A stretch of 6,385 bases of DNA from contig CAAEEE010000373.1 in assembly GCA_900754805.1 (NCBI GenBank), positions 1-6,385 on the forward strand, in the 5' to 3' direction. A program made the translations under genes and the position numbers. The DNA comes from Clostridia bacterium (GTDB taxonomy: Bacteria > Bacillota > Clostridia > Peptostreptococcales > Anaerovoracaceae). Every line of letters begins with the position of its first letter. The stretch's first letter is position 1. Positions 1 to 5,442 of this stretch are shown in pieces. The notes beneath the pieces are model-generated. The model was not told the DNA's origin. It made no database searches and saw only the letters and a program-made list of their open reading frames with translations.

Positions 1-144
1 AAAGGCGCGATGGAAGGTGCAGAGAAAGGCTTTTTAGAGGCGATAACCGGACCGATGAAAGCGACGGCGGCAGGCGTGGCGGCCGCCATCACCTTCGGCT
101 ATCTGGTTTCGCTGATTTTCAATCCGAAGTCGCCGAAACGATAA
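1..144 (+). CDS. C-terminal end of an unrecognised membrane protein (5' partial)
   Basis: Frame 1 is open from the window edge to a TAA at 142-144, giving the last 47 residues of a protein whose start lies outside the window. The tail is rich in Ala and Gly (about residues 21-29, motif TAAGVAAAITFGYLVSLIF) and forms one likely membrane-spanning helix, followed by a short basic end NPKSPKR that would sit in the cytoplasm. The reading frame is supported by the intrinsic terminator starting 17 nt after the stop codon. I do not recognise the family from this fragment; a small integral membrane protein or the last helix of a transporter are both possible. The terminator and the new promoter downstream separate it from the polymer genes, so no functional link to them should be assumed. 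Confidence 0.7.
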   Translation, partial: KGAMEGAEKGFLEAITGPMKATAAGVAAAITFGYLVSLIFNPKSPKR

Positions 145-160
145 AGTAAAAAAGTATGTC

Positions 161-189
161 AAAAGGTTCCGAAAGGAGCCTTTTCTTTT
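161..189 (+). terminator. Intrinsic (Rho-independent) terminator
   Basis: A 10-bp stem, AAAAGGTTCC (161-170) against GGAGCCTTTT (175-184) with one G-U pair, is closed by a GAAA tetraloop (171-174). It is followed by the T-rich run TTTTCTTTT (181-189). The A tract before and T tract after are typical of terminators in low-to-mid G+C Gram-positives, and the arrangement could work partly in both directions. It starts 17 nt after the stop codon of the upstream gene and ends its transcript. Confidence 0.88.
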
Positions 190-229
190 GGGAGAATTCT
201 TGTGTAACGGACAGATTCGTGCAAAAGCA

Positions 230-258
230 TTTACAACGAGGCGAAAATATGGTAAATT
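230..258 (+). promoter_or_regulatory. Sigma-A-type promoter with extended -10 for the wall-polymer operon
   Basis: The -35 box TTTACA (230-235, 5 of 6 to TTGACA) is separated by 17 bp from the -10 box TAAATT (253-258, 4 of 6 to TATAAT). The -10 is preceded by TGG (250-252), a TGn extended -10 motif. The expected transcription start is near 264-266, giving a leader of about 60 nt before the ATG at 328. It lies just after a terminator and before a gene series with no further terminator, which is the expected place for the operon promoter. The start site is inferred from spacing only. Confidence 0.72.
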
Positions 259-267
259 AATATGATA

Positions 268-301
268 GGATAGCCATGTCCATGTGCAGGGCAGACTATC
301 C
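268..301 (+). other. Leader hairpin (inverted repeat GGATAG...CTATCC)
   Basis: GGATAG (268-273) is the exact reverse complement of CTATCC (296-301), with 22 nt between. An extra CC/GG pairing (274-275 with 290-291) could extend the stem past unpaired bases. It falls at the very 5' end of the predicted transcript, so it could be an RNA hairpin that stabilises the message, or as DNA an operator overlapping the start site. There is no T tract after it, so it is not a terminator. Whether it has any function is inference. Confidence 0.4.
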
Positions 302-327
302 GTAAGGAAAGTGAAAAGAGCAGGAAA

Positions 328-1455
328 ATGAAAAAAACAGCAATCTACATTATGAGATTCGGTCTCAGCTTAATATATGCGGTTCTGAAACTTTTTCCGA
401 CGAAGGCAAAGAAAGTGCTGTTCCTGAGCAGACAGTCAAACACTCTGACGCAGGACTTTAAAATGACGCAGGAAGAACTCAGAGCCGAGCAGCCGGACGT
501 TGAGATTGTGACAATCTGTCACAGGCTGGAAGGCGCGGGAAGCGGTGCGGCGGCATTCGCAAAATCCACGCTCCGCAGCATGTATCACCTTGCGACATCC
601 TCGGTGTGCGTGCTGGATGCGTACTGGCCGGCGGTTTCAATTTTGAAACATAAAAAAAGTCTGACGGTCATCCAGATGTGGCACGCGCTTGGCAAGATTA
701 AGCAGTCAGGCTATCAGACGCTCGGAAAAGCCTCCGGAAGAGGCGAGAAAATCGCAAAACTTATGAAAATGCACGAAGGCTATGATTATATCATTGCGGG
801 CGGCGCTGCATGGAATCCCTTCTACTGCAAGTCCTTCAACACAACCGAGGACAAGCTGGTAAACTGCGGACTTCCGCGTATCGACTATCTGCTTGCAAGT
901 CAGGAAGCAAACCGCCGCGCTGTTTTAGAAAAATACCCGCAGTTTGCGGAGAAAAAGGTCGTGCTTTATGCGCCGACCTTCCGGAAAAATATAGAGCTTC
1001 GTTGGCAGCCTTTGACGGAAATCGCAGGGGAAAACAGCGACTTCGTTTTAGTCATCAAAGGACATCCGAACCAGAGAATTGAGCTTGACGAGCTGCCGGA
1101 CCAGGCAGGAATTTACACCTGCCCGGAATTTTCTTCAGCGGAGATTCTGGCAGCATGCGACTACCTGATTACAGACTATTCGGCAATTGCAGTCGAAGGA
1201 GCGGTTCTTGATAAGCCGACTTACTATTTTGTCTATGACTATGAAGAATACCGCGAGAAAAACGGCATGAACATCGATTTGTTTGAAACGATGCCGGGGT
1301 GCGTGTTCCGGGATGCGCAGGATTTGATTCAAAACCTGAGAGAGGGTGCGTACAACCGCGAAGCATTGGAAAACTACCGCAGCAGGTATCTGCCGGAAAA
1401 TCTCGGAAGCTCGACGAAGCAGATTTGCAAGTTGATTCGGAAGCATTTAAACTGA
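328..1455 (+). CDS. CDP-glycerol glycerophosphotransferase family protein (TagB/TagF-like)
   Basis: This 375-residue protein matches the family that transfers a glycerol-phosphate (or other polyol-phosphate) unit from a CDP-linked donor onto a lipid-linked acceptor at the inner face of the membrane. Visible family motifs in order are: LFLSRQSN (31-38), common near the start of this family; QMWHALGKIKQSGY (116-129) with candidate catalytic His119; GLPRIDYL (181-188); LYAPTFR (213-219); IKGHPN (243-248) with the second conserved His246; and ITDYSAIAVEGAVLDKP (281-297) followed by YDYEEYREKNG (303-313), the donor-binding end of the GT-B-type fold. Residues 5-23 are hydrophobic with few charges and may act as a membrane-associating helix. 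The length fits a single-domain transferase of the TagB or short TagF type, not the long polymerases of 700 or more residues, so a priming or single-addition role is as likely as polymerisation. The ATG at 328 has only a weak Shine-Dalgarno (AAGAG, 316-320); the next ATG (352) has none and would cut the hydrophobic helix. First gene of the operon. Confidence 0.9.
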   Translation: MKKTAIYIMRFGLSLIYAVLKLFPTKAKKVLFLSRQSNTLTQDFKMTQEELRAEQPDVEIVTICHRLEGAGSGAAAFAKSTLRSMYHLATSSVCVLDAYWPAVSILKHKKSLTVIQMWHALGKIKQSGYQTLGKASGRGEKIAKLMKMHEGYDYIIAGGAAWNPFYCKSFNTTEDKLVNCGLPRIDYLLASQEANRRAVLEKYPQFAEKKVVLYAPTFRKNIELRWQPLTEIAGENSDFVLVIKGHPNQRIELDELPDQAGIYTCPEFSSAEILAACDYLITDYSAIAVEGAVLDKPTYYFVYDYEEYREKNGMNIDLFETMPGCVFRDAQDLIQNLREGAYNREALENYRSRYLPENLGSSTKQICKLIRKHLN

Positions 1456-1509
1456 CAATAGCGGCGGCAGAAAGCAGAACTAAAATATTTCAGAAAACGA
1501 GGACAAGGC

Positions 1510-2571
1510 ATGGATTTTTTCAAATTCAGCAGATGGGCAATTAAAAAAATGAAGCTGGTGCTTCTGTATTTTCGAAGAATTCTCTTTGCGAAGAATCATT
1601 TTAAATGCCCGTTTTACAAGAAAATCAGAGCAAACCTGAGCGGAGGATTTTTGGCGGACCAGTGGATGCTCTATGATTTTGACCATAATGACAGGCACGA
1701 ATATCTGTCGGAATTCGACTGGTATCGTTCCAGATATATCAATGAACCGTTTGACTTCGTGTGCAACAATAAAATTGCCTCGGCGGAGATTCTCAAGCAG
1801 TATGTGCGGGTTCCGGAAAGCTACATGATAAAGAACAGGGGATTTCTTTCCAGCTTCCAAAGCGTGGCGATGGAATATGAGGATGCGCTGGATCTTTTGA
1901 AGAAAAAAGGAAGCTTTTTCTTTAAGCCATACGGTAAGGGCAAGGGTACGGGCGTTGTCATTATGACCTATGACTATGAAAATAACACGCCATGCATTGA
2001 TTTGAAGCCGATTACAAAGGAAGAATTTATAAACTATCTGAAAAAGCACGATGACTGGTTCTTAAGCGAAGCGATGAAGCAGCATCACTTTTTGGACGAG
2101 ATTTATGATAAGACGGTCAACACGATTCGATTTATCACACTGAAGGATCCGAAAACGCATCAGTTTAAGGTCTTCTTTGCGGTGCAGAGGATCGGCACGA
2201 AGGAGACCATCCCGGTTGACAACGGAAGCCGCGGAGGACTGGTAGCCAAGATTGACCTTGAAACGGGAATCCTCAGTGAGGCAAGATGCCTGCATAATCG
2301 CAACGTTTACAAAGTTCATCCGGATTCGGGAGCACCGATTGAAGGCGTGCAGGTTCCGAACTGGCAGGAGATGAAGGCGGATATGCTTGAGCTGGCGAAC
2401 AAACTGCCGTATATGCATTTTATCGCATGGGATATTTTGATTACCGAAGAGGGACACTGCATTATTGAAGCGAATACTTCATCGGGCGTGAATATCATTC
2501 AGCTCTGGGGCGGACAGCGCCACAAGGAACTCGGCGATTTTTACCGTTATCACGGCGTTATCAAGAAATAG
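1510..2571 (+). CDS. ATP-grasp protein, cell-surface-polysaccharide ('sugar-transfer associated') type
   Basis: This 353-residue protein has the marks of an ATP-grasp ligase: FFKPYGKGKGTGVV (137-150), with a nucleotide-binding Lys139 and glycine-rich loop; LSEAM (185-189), a likely hinge acid; TVNTIRF (202-208), with Arg207; VDNGSRGG (236-243), a second glycine-rich loop; AWDIL (306-310), with metal-ligand candidate Asp308; and IIEANTSSG (318-326), with Glu320 and Asn322 as the usual metal ligands. A motif HPDSGAPIEG...PNWQEMK (270-289) is shared with the C-terminal half of the 747-residue protein two genes on. The family occurs in capsule and wall-polymer clusters and is predicted to ligate a carboxylate (for example an amino acid) to an acceptor; the real substrate is unknown. 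The N-terminus (8-40) is basic and hydrophobic and may touch the membrane. GAGGA (1499-1503) lies 6 nt before the ATG. No signal peptide is seen, so it should be cytoplasmic. All expected catalytic positions are present. Confidence 0.85.
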   Translation: MDFFKFSRWAIKKMKLVLLYFRRILFAKNHFKCPFYKKIRANLSGGFLADQWMLYDFDHNDRHEYLSEFDWYRSRYINEPFDFVCNNKIASAEILKQYVRVPESYMIKNRGFLSSFQSVAMEYEDALDLLKKKGSFFFKPYGKGKGTGVVIMTYDYENNTPCIDLKPITKEEFINYLKKHDDWFLSEAMKQHHFLDEIYDKTVNTIRFITLKDPKTHQFKVFFAVQRIGTKETIPVDNGSRGGLVAKIDLETGILSEARCLHNRNVYKVHPDSGAPIEGVQVPNWQEMKADMLELANKLPYMHFIAWDILITEEGHCIIEANTSSGVNIIQLWGGQRHKELGDFYRYHGVIKK

Positions 2572-2572
2572 A

Positions 2573-2591
2573 CCGGCAGACTTTGTGCCGG
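2573..2591 (+). other. Intercistronic hairpin
   Basis: A perfect 6-bp stem CCGGCA / TGCCGG (2573-2578 with 2586-2591), loop GACTTTG, begins 2 nt after the preceding stop codon and ends 3 nt before the next ribosome binding site. There is no T tract after it, so it is unlikely to terminate. It could slow 3' decay or affect translation start on the next gene; this is inferred from position only. Confidence 0.45.
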
Positions 2592-2594
2592 GAC

Positions 2595-2600
2595 AGAGGA
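2595..2600 (+). promoter_or_regulatory. Ribosome binding site AGAGGA setting the start at 2607
   Basis: AGAGGA lies 6 nt before the ATG at 2607. The same frame is open back to a TTG at 2583, but that codon lies inside the loop of the hairpin at 2573-2591 and has no Shine-Dalgarno of its own, so the ATG is preferred. Confidence 0.75.
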
Positions 2601-2606
2601 AAAACT

Positions 2607-3206
2607 ATGAAATATATCATTATGGCTGACGGCAAGGGAACGCGCTGGCAGAACTATAACGACATACCCAAGCACCTGATTGAAATCGGCGGCGAAACAC
2701 TGCTTGGAAGAACGGTCAGACTTTTAAGGGAAAACGACCCGGAGAGTGAGGTTATCATCACTTCTCACGATGCGCGTTACGAAATCGAGGGTGCGGTGCG
2801 CTACGAGCCGAAGAACAACAATCTGGAAATCGACCGCTTTACAGAGGAGCTGATTGCGGACGGCGTATGCTTCCTCTACGGCGACACTTATTATTCAGAG
2901 GAGGCAGCGTGCATAATTGCCGAAACGGAGGCTGAGGATATTCTATTTTTCGGAAATACGAAAGCCATCGTTGCCATTAAGGTTGCGGACGGAGGGCTTT
3001 TCAAGCGGCATGTGGATCGGGTCAGACAGCTTTATTTAGACGGAAAAATTGAAAAATGCATCGGATGGCAGGTATATCAGTCCTTCATGGGACTGCCGTT
3101 CGGTGAGAAAAAAATAGATGCAAAATATGTTTTACTGAAAGACGGAACAGAGGATTTTAACTCCCCTGAGGACTATAACAGGAGGAAACGCAAAGAATGG
3201 GATTAA
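2607..3206 (+). CDS. Nucleotidyltransferase (sugar-nucleotide pyrophosphorylase / cytidylyltransferase fold)
   Basis: This 199-residue protein has the GT-A-like Rossmann fold of enzymes that join a nucleoside triphosphate to a sugar or polyol phosphate. The N-terminal signature MADGKGTRW (6-14), followed by PKHL (21-24), is the nucleotide-binding loop and substrate Lys (usual form GGxGxR...PK). GETLLGRTVRLL (29-40) follows in the usual place. FLYGDTYY (89-96) holds the metal-binding Asp of the central strand, and DFNSPEDY (183-190) near the end is the D-x-N-x-P-E-D motif common in this superfamily. It probably makes an activated donor for the locus; base and sugar specificity cannot be read. 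It is shorter than typical glucose-1-phosphate enzymes (about 240-300), with reduced space between the central Asp and the C-terminal motif. Its last 10 bases overlap the next gene, suggesting coupled translation. It is not a TagD-type glycerol-3-phosphate cytidylyltransferase, which would have an HxGH motif that I do not see. Confidence 0.82.
   Translation: MKYIIMADGKGTRWQNYNDIPKHLIEIGGETLLGRTVRLLRENDPESEVIITSHDARYEIEGAVRYEPKNNNLEIDRFTEELIADGVCFLYGDTYYSEEAACIIAETEAEDILFFGNTKAIVAIKVADGGLFKRHVDRVRQLYLDGKIEKCIGWQVYQSFMGLPFGEKKIDAKYVLLKDGTEDFNSPEDYNRRKRKEWD
3180..3185 (+). promoter_or_regulatory. Ribosome binding site AGGAGG inside the nucleotidyltransferase gene
   Basis: A full AGGAGG lies within the end of the preceding coding region, 11 nt before the ATG at 3197. 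The spacing is a little long, but no other in-frame start codon is closer. With the 10-nt gene overlap this points to translational coupling. Confidence 0.75.
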
Positions 3207-5440
3207 AAAAACTGGTTGTAAACGCGCTTGCGCTCGGCCCGACTTCACGAGGCTTTACGGGGGGCGAAGCAAGACGCTGGGTGCGTGAGGTTTACAGGCA
3301 TAAAACGAGAAACTACGGCTTTTCGCGCAGAGAGACGAATTGGGCAATCCGACACGGATTTATGCCGGAACAGGTCGCAAAACTCGGCATCAACGATGAA
3401 AATGTCAAGGACTATATTTCTGCCAAGGACTATGCTTATCTGCGTCCACTGAACGGAATCTACAGCAAATGGATTACGGACAAAGTAACGATTCATACCA
3501 TTTTCAAGCCGTTCCGCAAGGACATGCCGATTGTGTATTATCAGATCAGCAAGCGCTACGATGAAACGACGGTTACGCCGCTTGCAGATGACAGTCTGGG
3601 CTATACTTTCAAAGAAATGTTCGATTTTATCCGCACGCAGGGAGAGGTGATTCTGACTCCTGCAAACGGAATTTCCGCTTCTACGATTGCGTATAAAGAA
3701 GAAAGCTTTTGGTTTGACGACAAAAAACTTTCGGAAGCGGCTTTGAAAGAAAGATTATCGCAGTATCGCTCAACCATGGTGATTCGCGAGAAGGTCAGAA
3801 CGAGTGAAATTACAGACAATGCCGTGCTGAACCTCATTGTTTTCAATGAGTTTGGGGATAACCCTGTCATTGGCGATGCATTCTTCGTTTTCGATGAATA
3901 TGAAAGAAAACCGGTCAGAACGGTTGAACAGAGAAAAGCCGACAGCCTTGAAGAAGAGGACGTGGAGGATGACAGATACCGCGATGTCAAGGCAGAAGCG
4001 GCAGACGAAAAGAACGGCACATGGCGCGGAAAGCCGATTCCGCACTGGGATGAAATGAAAGATGTGATTAACCGGCTTTGTGTTTTCGTACCGCAGCTGG
4101 AGTTTTTCGGCATGGAAATTGTAATCAATGAGGACGGATTTAAAATCGTCCGGATGATGAATCAGCCGGATTATCCGACTTGCAAGCCATTCAGCAAGGA
4201 AACAAGTGCTTATCTTGAACGCAAGGCAGCACAGAAAAAAGAAGCCTATGCGAAAGGCGGCACGTGCCTTGCCAGAGGCGCGAAGAAAGTAAAGCTGAAA
4301 ATTCGCGCACGTTTTGCGAAGATGTTCTATCCGAAGGGCCTGATTCCGTATCTAAGCATCCGCTGGATCAGCGACGTGTGGAAGGACTTCACAACAAACA
4401 AGGATACCACTTTCGGACAGAAAATGTGGGCATATCGTCACGGCTTCCTTTCGTACCGGCTTTTGCAGTACGGAATTACCAAGGAAAATCACGAAGAGTT
4501 TATCTCGGATTTTGAGTATAAATGGCTGCGGCACATCAATCCGAAGTACCGGAAGTGGATGGAAGATAAGATTACGGTAAAATATATATGCTCAGATTAC
4601 AACGAATGTTTCCCGGAATACTATTACCATATCATCTGCAAAAATGGAAACAATAAAGTAATTTCCATGATGGACCTTCCGGAGGGTTATACCAACAGCT
4701 TCGAGGATATTTTCAAGCTCGTTGAGGAGAAGGGCGTGCTGGCGCTGAAGCCTGACGAAGGCTCACACGGAGACGGATTCTATAAGTTTACCTGCGAAGA
4801 CGGAAAATATCAGCTTAACTATAAGGATGTTACGAAACAGCAGGTTCTTGACATCCTTGAAGATATCGAAAATCAGTACCTCGTTACCGAATACATCAAT
4901 ATGTGCGACGAGCTGAAGGCCGTTTATGACGGAGCGGTAAATACTGTTAGAATGATTGTGTTCAAGAAGGACGGGCGCGAGCCGCAGATTGGCAATGCCT
5001 ATGTGCGTTTCGGCTCCAAAGCGACCGGAGCGGTTGACAATGTGGGCGCAGGCGGCATGACCGCAACGATTGATGTGGCGACAGGGCATTTCCACGATGC
5101 GAAAATCGTGCTCAGCAACTCGATTGAGGACTGCCCGATTCATCCGGATACCGGCGTTCCGATTGACGGCTATCTGCCGCATTGGGAAGAGGTTAAAAAA
5201 CAGGTTCTGGATGTGACGCGCTCCATCAAGCAGCTTGAATTCTTTGGCGTGGACTTAGCCGTAACAAACGAAGGCATTAAGTTCCCTGAAATCAACCGGT
5301 TTCCGGACTATCCGGCGGTTGAAAAATACACGAAACCTACGAGAGAGTATTTGCTCTATAAATTGGAAGGCAAAAAACGCTATTTTGGCTACGACAAAAA
5401 GAAAAACAGGACGCTTGTCCACCTTCCTGAGAGGAGATAA
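3197..5440 (+). CDS. Double ATP-grasp protein: degenerate N-terminal copy fused to an intact C-terminal copy
   Basis: This 747-residue protein consists of two diverged copies of one unit, about residues 27-345 and 389-725. Paired motifs include NWAIRHGF (48-55) with MWAYRHGF (410-417), YLRPLNGIYSKWITDKVT (81-98) with WLRHINPKYRKWMEDKIT (443-460), LEFFGMEI (301-308) with LEFFGVDL (680-687), and QPDYP (323-327) with FPDYP (702-706). The C-terminal copy has the ATP-grasp residues: Lys518 in LALKPDEGSHGDGF, Glu565 in VTEYI, VNTVR (581-585), VDNVGAGG (613-620), Asp686, and Glu698/Asn700 in FPEIN. It is of the same polysaccharide-associated type as the protein at 1510-2571 and shares its HPDTGVPIDG...PHWEEVK motif (649-667). 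In the N-terminal copy these positions are Thr154, Asn212, Arg319 and Met321, and the glycine-rich loop is replaced by an acidic stretch, so it is probably not catalytic. A basic linker (358-380) joins the copies. No signal peptide or clear membrane helix is seen. Probable role: attaching a carboxylate group to the wall polymer or its precursor, with the N-terminal copy regulating or binding substrate; this is inference. Confidence 0.85.
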   Translation: MGLKKLVVNALALGPTSRGFTGGEARRWVREVYRHKTRNYGFSRRETNWAIRHGFMPEQVAKLGINDENVKDYISAKDYAYLRPLNGIYSKWITDKVTIHTIFKPFRKDMPIVYYQISKRYDETTVTPLADDSLGYTFKEMFDFIRTQGEVILTPANGISASTIAYKEESFWFDDKKLSEAALKERLSQYRSTMVIREKVRTSEITDNAVLNLIVFNEFGDNPVIGDAFFVFDEYERKPVRTVEQRKADSLEEEDVEDDRYRDVKAEAADEKNGTWRGKPIPHWDEMKDVINRLCVFVPQLEFFGMEIVINEDGFKIVRMMNQPDYPTCKPFSKETSAYLERKAAQKKEAYAKGGTCLARGAKKVKLKIRARFAKMFYPKGLIPYLSIRWISDVWKDFTTNKDTTFGQKMWAYRHGFLSYRLLQYGITKENHEEFISDFEYKWLRHINPKYRKWMEDKITVKYICSDYNECFPEYYYHIICKNGNNKVISMMDLPEGYTNSFEDIFKLVEEKGVLALKPDEGSHGDGFYKFTCEDGKYQLNYKDVTKQQVLDILEDIENQYLVTEYINMCDELKAVYDGAVNTVRMIVFKKDGREPQIGNAYVRFGSKATGAVDNVGAGGMTATIDVATGHFHDAKIVLSNSIEDCPIHPDTGVPIDGYLPHWEEVKKQVLDVTRSIKQLEFFGVDLAVTNEGIKFPEINRFPDYPAVEKYTKPTREYLLYKLEGKKRYFGYDKKKNRTLVHLPERR
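3275..4231 (+). repeat. Internal protein repeat, copy 1 (degenerate ATP-grasp unit)
   Basis: This stretch encodes residues 27-345 of the 747-residue protein, which align with residues 389-725 over their full length. Similarity is visible at protein level only; the DNA has diverged, so the duplication is old. The start (RRWVREV against IRWISDV) and end (PFSKETSAYLERK against KYTKPTREYLLYK) of the two units can both be matched. Confidence 0.8.
4361..5371 (+). repeat. Internal protein repeat, copy 2 (intact ATP-grasp unit)
   Basis: This stretch encodes residues 389-725. It retains the lysine, the two glycine-rich loops, the arginine and the acidic metal ligands expected of an active enzyme. It is also the copy that most resembles the separate ATP-grasp gene at 1510-2571. 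Confidence 0.8.
5431..5436 (+). promoter_or_regulatory. Ribosome binding site GAGGAG selecting a TTG start
   Basis: GAGGAG overlaps the last codons of the double ATP-grasp gene (its two final Arg codons) and lies 6 nt before the TTG at 5443. The previous stop TAA (5438-5440) is only 2 nt before that TTG. The site both fixes the non-ATG start of the permease and suggests that its translation is coupled to the gene before it. Confidence 0.82.
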
Positions 5441-5442
5441 TT

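Noticed and set aside
261..266. TATGAT as the -10 box of the operon promoter
   Set aside because: It is a better single match to TATAAT, but it lies 25 bp from TTTACA and no -35-like hexamer stands 16-18 bp before it. TAAATT at 253-258 has 17-bp spacing and the TGn extension.
1480..2049. A 189-codon open frame on the minus strand
   Set aside because: It lies opposite a clear ATP-grasp gene whose motifs explain the plus strand, and its translation shows no recognisable domain. It is a shadow frame.
2583..2606. TTG at 2583 as the start of the nucleotidyltransferase, adding 8 residues
   Set aside because: It lies in a hairpin loop without a Shine-Dalgarno, and the extra residues would precede the first beta strand of the fold. 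The ATG at 2607 has AGAGGA at 6 nt.
3601..4128. A 175-codon, Ser-rich open frame on the minus strand
   Set aside because: It is antisense to the double ATP-grasp gene, and its Ser-rich make-up is what reverse complements of Glu/Asp/Lys-rich coding produce. No domain is visible.
3197..5440. Fusion of two genes by sequencing or assembly error
   Set aside because: The frame is open through both copies with a sensible basic linker and no internal Shine-Dalgarno plus start pair clearly placed at the copy junction. The duplication appears genuine.
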